Shown: positions 17,475 through 27,301 of the stretch, piece by piece
Layout of the letters: each line of letters begins with the position of its first letter
Numbering within the stretch: position 1 is the stretch's first letter
Assembly (NCBI RefSeq): GCF_018332655.1
Contig: NZ_BOQL01000026.1
Coordinates: 62,001 to 126,000, forward strand
DNA length: 64,000 nucleotides
DNA from: Actinoplanes auranticolor
Lineage (GTDB): Bacteria; Actinomycetota; Actinomycetes; Mycobacteriales; Micromonosporaceae
Reading direction: 5' to 3'
The notes under the pieces: model-generated
Told to the model about the DNA's origin: nothing
The model's input: only the letters and a program-made list of their open reading frames with translations
Databases searched by the model: none
Position numbers and translations under genes: made by a program

Positions 17475-18650
17475 ATGCGGATGAAGCGGTGGTCGGATGC
17501 CCAGTGGCACCCGCTGCTGGTGGACGCCCTGCTCGCCGTCGTGCTGGCCGGTTTCGTGCTGAAGTCGGCGGTGCTGAAGCCGACCTCCGACCTCACCGAT
17601 ACCGTGACGATCGGCGACGTGCTGGTCGCCGTGGTGGCCTTCCTGGCCGTCCTGCAGCGCCGCAGCCATCCCCGGGGCGCCCTGGTGATCGCCACCGGCG
17701 CCACCGTCGGCGGCATCAGCCAGGGGGTGAGCAATCCCGGGCTGATCCTCGTGCTCGGCGTGATCACCTATTCCATCGCGGCCCACCGCAACCGCCGGGA
17801 CGGCTGGACGTGCGCGCTGGCGGCCGCCTCGGTGGTCTACGTGGCCGCCGTCGTCGCCTCCGCCGGGTGGCGTCCGGACGTGCTCGCCGTCTTCGCCTGG
17901 ATCTTCATGGCCGCCGCGGTCGGGGACGCCGCCCGCAGCCACCGCGCGTACGTCGCCGAGGTCGAGGCCCGGGCGCACCGGGCCGAGCAGACCCGCGAGC
18001 AGGAGGCGCAGCGCCGGGTGATCGACGAGCGGCTGCGGATCGCCCGGGAGCTGCACGACGTGGTCGCCCACCACATCGCGGTGATCAGCGTGCAGGCGGG
18101 CGCGGCCACCCACGTGCTGGAGCGCCGGCCCGACCAGGTGGGCCCGGTACTGGCGCACATCCGCGAAGCCTCCGACCTGGTACTCAAGGAGATCTCCTCG
18201 GTGGTTGGCGTGCTGCGCAACTCCGACGAGCAGGCGAACACCGAGCCCGCCCCCGGATTGTCCCGGCTGCCCGATCTGCTGGGCGCCCTGCAGGCCGCCG
18301 GTTTCACCGTACGGAACCAGCTGCGCGGCGAGCCCCGCGAGTTGCCGGCGATGGTCGACCTGGCGGCGTACCGGATCGTGCAGGAAGCCCTGACGAACGC
18401 CCACCGCTACGGCGACGGCCGGGCCGTGCTGCTCGTCGAGTACGCCGCCAGCGGCGTGATCCTCGAGGTCACCAACGACATCCGGCCCGACCGCGACACC
18501 GAGGGCACCGGCTACGGCCTGCTCGGCATGCGCGAGCGGGCCACCGCGGCGGGCGGCACCGTGACCGCCGGCCCGCTCGGCGACGGCCGCTTCCGGGTGC
18601 ACGCCGTGCTGCCCACCGAGGACACCCCGGCGAAGGGCTGCCTGCGGTGA
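17475..18650 (+). CDS. Sensor histidine kinase, HisKA_3 (NarL-type partner)
   Basis: A 391-residue kinase. Four or five hydrophobic helices (about 14-150) form a compact membrane sensor, followed by a coiled coil (about 158-185). The phosphoacceptor helix RIARELHDVVAHHIAVIS has His194, and the ATPase domain has EALTNAHRYG and GTGYGLLGMRERA. The ATG at 17475 is chosen since GGAGGAGA lies eight bases upstream; an ATG at 17457 would include that site in the coding sequence. Its stop overlaps the GTG of the response regulator. Divergent from the MMPL transporter. Confidence 0.9.
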   Translation: MRMKRWSDAQWHPLLVDALLAVVLAGFVLKSAVLKPTSDLTDTVTIGDVLVAVVAFLAVLQRRSHPRGALVIATGATVGGISQGVSNPGLILVLGVITYSIAAHRNRRDGWTCALAAASVVYVAAVVASAGWRPDVLAVFAWIFMAAAVGDAARSHRAYVAEVEARAHRAEQTREQEAQRRVIDERLRIARELHDVVAHHIAVISVQAGAATHVLERRPDQVGPVLAHIREASDLVLKEISSVVGVLRNSDEQANTEPAPGLSRLPDLLGALQAAGFTVRNQLRGEPRELPAMVDLAAYRIVQEALTNAHRYGDGRAVLLVEYAASGVILEVTNDIRPDRDTEGTGYGLLGMRERATAAGGTVTAGPLGDGRFRVHAVLPTEDTPAKGCLR

Positions 18651-19330
18651 CCATCCGCGTGCTGCTGGCCGACGACCAGACGCTGATCCGGGCCGGCTTC
18701 AAGATGATCATCGACTCGGAGCCGGAGTTCGAGGTGGTCGGCGAGGCCTCCGACGGCGGCGAGGCGGTGGCCCTGGCCCGCACGGCCCGCGCCGACGTGG
18801 TGCTGATGGACATCAGGATGCCGCGCATGGACGGCCTGGAGGCCACCCGGCGCATCGGCGCCGACGACAACCTCGCCGGGGTACGCGTCCTGGTGCTCAC
18901 CACCTTCGAGAACGACGACAACGTGGTGCTCGCCCTGCAGGCCGGCGCCAGTGGCTTCCTGGGCAAGAGCGTCGCCCCCGCGGACCTGCTGCACGCCATC
19001 CGGGTGGTGGCCGACGGCGAGGCACTGCTGTCACCCCGGGCCACCCGCGGGCTGGTCAGCCGGTTCCTGAGCCAGCCCGAGGGCGGCGCCGGACAGGTCC
19101 CGGTGGAGCTGACCGGCCTCACCGACCGCGAACGGGAGATCCTGGTGCTGGTCGCCCACGGCCTGTCGAACGACGACATCGCCGAGCGGCTGTACGTCTC
19201 GCCGCTGACCGTGAAGACACACGTCAACCGGGCGATGACCAAGCTCGACGTGCGGGACCGGGCGCAGCTGGTGGTGCTGGCGTACCAGCGGGGCCTGGTC
19301 CGCCCGGGCGAGCAGCTGCCCACGGGCTAG
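18647..19330 (+). CDS. Response regulator, NarL/LuxR family
   Basis: A 227-residue regulator. The receiver domain has LLADD at 6-10, phosphorylatable Asp55 in VVLMDIRMP, and a lysine in GFLGKSVAP. The LuxR helix-turn-helix near the C-terminus starts LTDREREILVLVAHG. The GTG overlaps the kinase stop as GTGA, a coupled pair. It probably controls the divergent MMPL gene. An inverted repeat straddles its stop codon. Confidence 0.92.
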   Translation: MTIRVLLADDQTLIRAGFKMIIDSEPEFEVVGEASDGGEAVALARTARADVVLMDIRMPRMDGLEATRRIGADDNLAGVRVLVLTTFENDDNVVLALQAGASGFLGKSVAPADLLHAIRVVADGEALLSPRATRGLVSRFLSQPEGGAGQVPVELTGLTDREREILVLVAHGLSNDDIAERLYVSPLTVKTHVNRAMTKLDVRDRAQLVVLAYQRGLVRPGEQLPTG

Positions 19331-19338
19331 AGCTGCTC
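19310..19338 (+). terminator. Inverted repeat across the response-regulator stop
   Basis: GAGCAGCT (19310-19317) and AGCTGCTC (19331-19338) form a perfect 8-bp stem with the TAG stop in the loop. A weak terminator is possible. Confidence 0.35.
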
Positions 19339-19473
19339 CGCGCGGCACGGCGATCGGCGTCGGCTGACGTCGGGACACTGGCGAGGTAGTCCATTCGGAG
19401 AGCGGCCGGCATCGTTCAGAACCCATGCCCAGGACGCAAGCACGAGTTTGAATTCGGGACGGGATCGCACGGG

Positions 19474-19513
19474 TGAAGGTGGGCATGATCGATCGAATCA
19501 TTCATCACCTTCA
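19474..19513. repeat. Long imperfect inverted repeat
   Basis: TGAAGGTG (19474-19481) and CACCTTCA (19506-19513) are perfect arms, with an inner ATGAT/ATCAT pair around CGATCGA. The shape suits a protein-binding site, a terminator or an integration-site relic; none can be chosen from sequence alone. Confidence 0.5.
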
Positions 19514-19652
19514 GCGCCATCCGCCGTTAAGCTCGGAGTGCAGTTGCAGCAGAGCCCGGAACGGGGGCGACATGATGAGAAGAGATCATTCCATGGGTCA
19601 CCATGGAAGCCGGACGTGAGTCCTTCTCGGTAAGGCGCCCTGCGTGCGCGTT

Positions 19653-19674
19653 TCCAGCGCTGGAGTGATCACTC
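19653..19674. repeat. Two overlapping perfect 12-bp palindromes
   Basis: TCCAGCGCTGGA (19653-19664) and GAGTGATCACTC (19663-19674) share two bases. Both are fully self-complementary. They lie about 50 bases before the small secreted-type frame at 19724 and could be operator sites. Confidence 0.55.
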
Positions 19675-19723
19675 ACGCCAGGTCACCAATATCCGGCTGA
19701 TCTCCATCGCCGCCGCCATTGTC

Positions 19724-20029
19724 ATGATTACGCTTTCTGGAACCACGTTGGTGACCAGTGCGGCGCAGGTCAGCCTCGGGCCGCAGCCGCAGGATCCGTT
19801 GCCGACCCCGGCCTTCGGAGTGGCCGGAACAGGGCAGGCCGGAATCTGTGCCGAGATTCTGGGAGACGTCAACGATCCGCCGAAAATCGCTGACTGCCGT
19901 CGGCTGATCCTCTTCCGAGACAACTTCGATCTCGACTATCTCGACGTCGCGCCTCGTTCGGCAGACCTACTCATCGCGAACGGCACACTCCGTGCCGGCC
20001 AGCTGTCCCTTTCAGGGTTCTGCGGTTGA
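19724..20029 (+). CDS. Hypothetical, possibly exported protein (or gene remnant)
   Basis: A 101-codon frame whose upstream extension reads IRLISIAAAIVMITLSGTTL, a signal-like hydrophobic run ending near TSAAQ. The rest has ordinary composition with three cysteines and acidic stretches such as RDNFDLDYLDV. No ribosome site precedes the ATG and no start is found for the upstream extension, so the 5' end may have been lost or shifted. I do not recognise a family. It lies 245 bases before a broken toxin gene, where an export or leader segment of that toxin could once have been; that link is speculative. Confidence 0.35.
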   Translation: MITLSGTTLVTSAAQVSLGPQPQDPLPTPAFGVAGTGQAGICAEILGDVNDPPKIADCRRLILFRDNFDLDYLDVAPRSADLLIANGTLRAGQLSLSGFCG

Positions 20030-20274
20030 ACGATCGTCCTTAGTTTCGGCAGTGCCTGCTCAGTACGGCTGCCAAGCAATTCTGGATCAGTTTCAAGGAC
20101 CTGCCGGGTCGGACTGAGCAATTCCGGGTAAGGCTGTGTGTGCAGAAGGGACCGCCAGAATTGCGGAGGAAACGCCGAGTTATGCCCGATCGGGGTATGA
20201 AGGAGGTGCGCACCATCTGAACGCCGCCCACTGAACTGATCCGCAAGCAGGACTCCGGCGTCGCGTTGTAGGGC

Positions 20275-20856
20275 GTGCCCGGCGCCGAAGGCGCGGAGTA
20301 TCAGGTGGTCACTGACTTCATCACCGACGAGATGACGCGCAACTCGCAGTCGAAGACGGTCGCCGAGCTGGCGGAGGCGAACGCGTCCGTCCCCGGGGCG
20401 TCCCTGGTCAGGTGGTTCGACCTTGTGAACCCCGGCGGCGACTGGGATCACAAGGAGGACATCCGGGACATCGCCGCGGAGACAACCGGCTGATCCCGAT
20501 CTCCGACACGGACACCGGCATCAGCTACGACTTCTGGTCGAATCTCCACTACGGCTACGTCGGCATCAAGGCCGACTTCCCGATTGGGCGCTGCACGGCA
20601 GCGCGGACGCTGCCGACCTGGCCGCGCTGCACGGAACCGACTACCCGCGACCAGGCGGCCGTCCAGATCGGCATCGAGATGCAGGAGAGGTACCGGCCGG
20701 CGGGGATCACCCCAGATCATTGAGCAGACGATCGGGGGCGACCGCCAGGAACTGACCGAGTTGGGCGCGTCATCCGGCCGCTCGATCACCGCGAGAGGTA
20801 GCGCCAAGGCTCCCCTCGACCCCGTGCCTGGCAGCCTCTGTGCTAAACACAACTGA
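20275..20856 (+). pseudogene. Polymorphic toxin type 44 (Ntox44) domain, multiply frameshifted
   Basis: Pieces in three frames line up with the type 44 toxin domain: VVTDFITDEMTRNSQSKTV and LVRWFDLVNPGGDWDHKEDI (20300-20470); then, after a shift, SYDFWSNLHYGYVGIKADF (20520-20580); then LHGSADAADLAALHGTD in a third frame; then QAAVQIGIEMQERY back in the second; and a last shift into IIEQTIGGDRQELTEL. The conserved WDHK and WSN..YGYVG motifs are intact as text. Such domains sit at the C-terminus of secreted contact-dependent toxins. At least four shifts mean it cannot be made as one chain. No delivery module is present. Confidence 0.65.
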
Positions 20857-21192
20857 ATGGGCGACGCCGATCCTCACATCCACGTCGACGTGAAGTTCAA
20901 CGCCGACGTGACCGCACGCAACATCCTCGCGTCCACCTTCGGCCTCGCGGCCGACCTACCGCCGACAGTCACCACCGGATGCGGCCTGCGGGTGCCGCAC
21001 GCGATGACCTCCGCCCACCCGGAGAACGTCACCTGCCTGGCCTGCCGCGATTTCGCCCACCGCCACCACCTGCACCTCGCCGACCAGCTCGAACACCTCA
21101 GCCGGATGCCCGGAACCGCCGTCACCCCCGACCAGGCCTTGGCGGCCGCGACTCGATACCGCGACCTCGCCAGAAGATTCGCCCGCCCCTGA
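20857..21192 (+). CDS. Small zinc-ligand-rich hypothetical protein
   Basis: A 111-residue frame starting right after the toxin remnant's stop. Its centre has TGCGLRVPHAMTSAHP followed by VTCLACRDFAHRHHLHLA, giving three cysteines and several histidines at spacing suited to a metal site; similar small proteins occur in actinobacterial integrative elements. The rest is helical and arginine-rich. No ribosome site is visible before the ATG. Position next to a toxin gene would suit an immunity protein, but the sequence looks more like an integrative-element accessory protein. Function unknown. Confidence 0.45.
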   Translation: MGDADPHIHVDVKFNADVTARNILASTFGLAADLPPTVTTGCGLRVPHAMTSAHPENVTCLACRDFAHRHHLHLADQLEHLSRMPGTAVTPDQALAAATRYRDLARRFARP

Positions 21193-21209
21193 CCAGGCGG
21201 CCGTCTGAT

Positions 21210-21335
21210 TTCGGCACCTTGATCGGGTACCGGGAGGGTGGGTTCTCTCGGCACCACGGGTCGGGCGCAGGTATAGGTAGCTATCGTTCGGCATCTTCTG
21301 TGGGCGCCACTCCAAACTCGGCATGTTCTTTCGGC
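21210..21335. repeat. Cluster of TCGGCA(C/T) motifs, possible insertion-sequence end
   Basis: At least five copies of TCGGCAC or TCGGCAT occur between 21210 and 21330 at irregular 20-40 base spacing, along with a related GGGCGCCACTCC stretch. Multiple subterminal repeats like this are typical of IS21-type element ends. No transposase gene is present in the window, so it would be a remnant. The rest of 21193-21491 shows no gene. Confidence 0.35.
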
Positions 21336-21492
21336 ACCACCGGCTCCGAGGCAGCCGGAGTGCGTACGCGTCCTTTGACAGCTGAGTAGTTCCGTCTGGC
21401 CTGCCACCGGGGTTTGTCCGGCCGGAGGTTCGAGGTGACCCAGCCGGTCGCCGCGGCCCGCCGGCCGGGCCGGCTACGGGACGCCGAGCGCG

Positions 21493-21578
21493 CTTGTCGT
21501 CACGTTCCATCGCACGGTGGCCAGAATTGACTTGTCGCTGCACTTGTCGCAAGATAGTGAGACAAGACTTGCGACAAG
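21493..21578. promoter_or_regulatory. Half-site array and inverted-repeat operator before the membrane protein/GntR operon
   Basis: CTTGTCG occurs at 21493-21499, 21531-21537 and 21543-21549, and its complement at 21572-21578; the last two form the perfect 11-bp inverted repeat CTTGTCGCAAG (21543-21553) / CTTGCGACAAG (21568-21578). A further GACAAG half-site is at 21561-21566. A -35-like TTGACT (21527-21532) and a -10-like AAGATA (21551-21556) are 18 bases apart and embedded in the array, so a bound repressor would block the promoter. The GntR protein encoded downstream is the natural candidate. Confidence 0.6.
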
Positions 21579-21591
21579 CTGGGAGGCCGCT

Positions 21592-22401
21592 ATGCCGAGG
21601 AAGGTGCGTCCGACGGAGCTCGAGATAGCTCGTCTGTGGTTGGCCGGGCGCGGCCTGGCCGACGTCATGCCGACACCGATGCTGGCGGTGCGCCTGACGG
21701 CCCGGCGACGTGCGCGGCTGGCCGCTGCCGTCCTGCCGACCGCGTTCCTCATCGCAACCGCCCTCGTCTACGTCTCGGCCTTGCCGATCCGTCCCGCGGA
21801 TGACGGGTTCGGGACGCAGCGGCGCTGGGCGCTGGTGGTGCTGACGGCGCTGGTGGCCGGGTTGGTGCTGAGCCTGTCGCTGCTGGACCGGTGGGTACGG
21901 CGGGTCGATGAGCAGGCCGGCGCGGCGTTGCCGCGACGGGCGACCCACTCCGTCCGGCCCGGCTGGCGAACCGTACTCGGCGTGCCGCGGGCCGCGTTGC
22001 TGGCGATCACGTACGCGGGCGCGGCAGTGCTGGCGATCGCGACCCTGACCATGCGAGACGGAACCGCGAGGTACGCGGCGGTCATCCTGCTCATCGGGCT
22101 GTGTGGGGTCGCGGTTGGTACGGCCGTCCAACTGCGCCATGTGCTCACCCACCCGGTAGTGGCCGACGACGAGGGCTCACTGAAGGTCGACTTCCTCATG
22201 CGCGTCGAGGACGCCCGCGAGGTGGGCCTACCGACCGTGGTGTGGTCACTGCCGGTCGTCTCGGTATTCGACACCGGGCTCGATCCGTGGAACACGGGCT
22301 GGCTCGTCTTCATCATCCTGAGCGTCATCGCGCTCGTCCTGATCACGGTCTGGGACGGGCGGAGGACCCTGGCGGCCCAGCGTGTCTCCAGCGCCCGGTG
22401 A
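21592..22401 (+). CDS. Integral membrane protein co-transcribed with a GntR regulator
   Basis: A 269-residue protein with an N-terminal cytoplasmic part and about five hydrophobic helices (starting near 46, 84, 140, 165 and 242), separated by basic loops. The ATG at 21592 follows GGGAGG. Its stop overlaps the GTG start of the GntR regulator, a common arrangement for YtrA-like regulators and the membrane proteins they control. A strong operator-like array lies just upstream. I do not recognise a named family and no catalytic motif is seen; a signalling or transport role is only a guess. Confidence 0.7.
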   Translation: MPRKVRPTELEIARLWLAGRGLADVMPTPMLAVRLTARRRARLAAAVLPTAFLIATALVYVSALPIRPADDGFGTQRRWALVVLTALVAGLVLSLSLLDRWVRRVDEQAGAALPRRATHSVRPGWRTVLGVPRAALLAITYAGAAVLAIATLTMRDGTARYAAVILLIGLCGVAVGTAVQLRHVLTHPVVADDEGSLKVDFLMRVEDAREVGLPTVVWSLPVVSVFDTGLDPWNTGWLVFIILSVIALVLITVWDGRRTLAAQRVSSAR

Positions 22402-22778
22402 ACCGCATGATCGTCATCGACTCGGCCTCGCCGGTCCCACCGTTCGAGCAGCTCCGCGCCCAGCTCGCCCGGCAGATCCAGGAACGCACGCTGGCCGTGG
22501 GCACCCGGCTTCCGACCATCCGCCGCCTGGCCGCGGACCTCGGCTTGGCGGTCAACACGGTCGGCCGGGCTTACCGGGAGCTGGAGGAGGCGGGGCTGAT
22601 CGAGACCCGCGGCGCGGCCGGCTCGTTTGTGTCCGCAGCCGGTGAGCAGGGACGCGAACGGGCAAGCCGCGCCGCCGCCGAGTACGCCGCCGTCATCGCC
22701 AGCCTCGGCATCGACACCGCCGAGGCCGTCCGCATCGTCCAAGCGGCGCTGACCCAGGGCGTTCCAAAGGTCAGCTGA
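22398..22778 (+). CDS. GntR family transcriptional regulator (YtrA-like)
   Basis: A short GntR regulator of 126 residues. The winged helix-turn-helix covers about 10-80: PPFEQLRAQLARQIQERTL, then GTRLPTIRRLAADLGLAVNT and YRELEEAGLIETRGAAGSFV. The C-terminal part is one or two helices without a ligand-binding domain, as in the YtrA subfamily. The GTG overlaps the upstream stop; an ATG nine bases later is also possible. It probably binds the CTTGTCG inverted repeat upstream of its operon and represses it. Confidence 0.88.
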   Translation: MNRMIVIDSASPVPPFEQLRAQLARQIQERTLAVGTRLPTIRRLAADLGLAVNTVGRAYRELEEAGLIETRGAAGSFVSAAGEQGRERASRAAAEYAAVIASLGIDTAEAVRIVQAALTQGVPKVS

Positions 22779-23273
22779 ACATCGGGACGACCGCCAACCC
22801 CCAGGCGAGTGATTCCCAACGGATCAGTGGTCGTAGGCGATCAAGGATCGGTCGAAGGACAGCACGGAAGAGAGGCCTGGCTGCCCGCCGTCGGGCGCTG
22901 TCCTGTGACAGTTATGTCGGCCCGTTGGGGTGTCCCTGACCTGCGCGGGCCTTCATGATTGGCAAAGAGCGGAGGCGCCACGCGCCATCGGAAGCCCTTC
23001 TCCGGCTACGGGGGGCGGATTTTCGCAGGTCAGCAGCCAGCAGGACAACTTCAGTGGCAAGAGCTCGGTTCGAGACAAGATTGAGTGGCACGGGCAGAGT
23101 TCGATGGCAAAGGACAACAGGCGCTGTCCGGTGCCAGAAGATCGTCCTCGCCGTATGCGCCGTGACCTGCGACGACGACCAGCAATCCGTCGTGCTCGTC
23201 ATTCGCTGCTGGCGCCAAGCGCCCAGCTGACGTTCGGGCGCAGCCGGCGCGCTGGATTTCCTCCGCGCGGCGC
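22779..23273. other. Gene-free stretch with TGGCA motif cluster
   Basis: No frame here has protein-like composition with a ribosome site. Between 23040 and 23115 the motif GTGGCA or ATGGCA recurs three times at about 28-40 base spacing, a layout like the subterminal repeats of an insertion-sequence end. The region is probably a scar at the right side of the accessory stretch. Confidence 0.35.
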
Positions 23274-26281
<3,008 letters not shown>

Positions 26282-26344
26282 TTCACCCCGGGCACCCGGG
26301 CGGCGGCGCGACCTCCGCGTCGCCGTTCCGGGTCCCGGGACACC

Positions 26345-26830
26345 TCAGAGCTCGAACCAGTACCGCCGGGCCGGGCCGAACGGAGTCTCCCCGAGGCCCT
26401 CGAAGACGCCGCCGCCCCGCTCGATCGTCCGCGCCGAGGCGGCATTGCCGGGCGCGCACACCGCCAGCACCCGCTCCAGACCCAGCCCGCGCGCCTCGTC
26501 GAGCATCCGGGCCAGCGCCCAGGCGCCCAGCCCGCGCCGCCGGGCGGACGGCCGGATGCCGTAACCGAGGTGACCGGCCCACCGTACGTATTCGTCGTCA
26601 CCGTAACGCAGCGCGATCCCGCCGAGCACGCGATCACCCTCGATGATCCAGCGGTACCTGCACCGGTGCTGCGAGAGCCGTGCCAGCCAGGCCGCGAACC
26701 CGGCCGGCGTGCCGACCTCGTCGCCGGGACCCAGCCCGAATCCGTCCTCGTGCGCTCCGGGGCCCCACTCGGTGTGGGCCTCCAGCCAGGACCGGTGCAG
26801 GTGGACGGTCGGCGTGATCAGCTCGGGCAC
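26345..26830 (-). CDS. GNAT family N-acetyltransferase
   Basis: A 161-residue acetyltransferase. The N-terminal part ITPTVHLHRSWLEAH leads to the core: RYRWIIEGDRVLGGIALRY, then LGYGIRPSARRRGLGAWAL (the acetyl-CoA pyrophosphate loop, R-R-x-G-L-G), and VLAVCAPGNAASARTIERGG. This domain order is typical of small-molecule or amino-group acetyltransferases of unknown substrate. The GTG at 26830 is the first reasonable start; no strong ribosome site is seen. It is divergent from an HTH gene, with 117 bases between the two starts. Confidence 0.85.
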   Translation of the reverse strand: MPELITPTVHLHRSWLEAHTEWGPGAHEDGFGLGPGDEVGTPAGFAAWLARLSQHRCRYRWIIEGDRVLGGIALRYGDDEYVRWAGHLGYGIRPSARRRGLGAWALARMLDEARGLGLERVLAVCAPGNAASARTIERGGGVFEGLGETPFGPARRYWFEL

Positions 26831-26947
26831 GCGACGACGGTACCCGCCGGGCGCGCCAACTCGTACGCAACTGCGTTCTTGTTCGCTGCCGGGGCCCCCA
26901 CCACGATCGGCGGTGTCTGGAAGGGCCAGTACGAGGGGCGAGGTTTG

Positions 26948-27292
26948 ATGAACGTCACCACCACGTCGGCGGTACCCCCGGATCCCACCGGCGCCGCCAC
27001 ACCGGTCGAGTTCGCAGGACGCCTGCGGGCGTTGATGTCCGTGCGCAGACGCTCGCTCGACAGCGTGGCCAAGCGCAGCCGCGACGCGGGGACGCCGATC
27101 TCCCGCGCCACGGTCCACAATCTGATCACCGCCGCGAGCACGCCCCGGCAGGACTCCCTGGTGGGTTTCCTGCGCGGATGCGGAGTGCCCCCACGGGAGC
27201 AGATCCGCTGGCTCATCACGTTCCACAAGGTCTATCCGGAGGGCCAGCGCACCGTCAGGCCCCGGCCGGCCGCGGGTCACCGCGCGTGCTGA
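26948..27292 (+). CDS. Small helix-turn-helix (XRE-like) DNA-binding protein
   Basis: A 114-residue protein. Residues about 20-95 resemble the actinobacterial XRE-like domain: FAGRLRALMSVRRRSLDSVA, then ISRATVHNLITAASTPRQ and LVGFLRGCGVPPREQIRWL. The tail is basic. There is no sensor or ATPase part of the kind often attached to this domain, so it may be a stand-alone regulator or a shortened relic. CGAGG lies before the ATG. It is convergent with the phosphatase gene, nine bases apart. Confidence 0.7.
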   Translation: MNVTTTSAVPPDPTGAATPVEFAGRLRALMSVRRRSLDSVAKRSRDAGTPISRATVHNLITAASTPRQDSLVGFLRGCGVPPREQIRWLITFHKVYPEGQRTVRPRPAAGHRAC

Positions 27293-27301
27293 AGTGCGCG
27301 G

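Larger units (their letters stand above)
19331..19723. other. Gene-poor stretch opening the accessory region
   Basis: No convincing gene is seen. It holds an imperfect cruciform at 19474-19513 and two overlapping perfect 12-bp palindromes at 19653-19674. Base composition is noticeably less GC-rich than in the preceding two-component genes, in line with acquired DNA. Confidence 0.4.

Noticed and set aside
17309-18646. Open frame leading into the second response regulator
   Set aside because: It overlaps the kinase out of frame and has a shadow composition; the regulator clearly starts at the GTG at 18647.
20040-20274. Short frames between the small exported frame and the toxin remnant
   Set aside because: None has a ribosome site, recognisable family or protein-like composition over more than 45 residues.
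23060-23085. GGTTCGAGAC resembling a tRNA T-loop
   Set aside because: No cloverleaf partner stems are found nearby; it fits better as part of the TGGCA repeat cluster.
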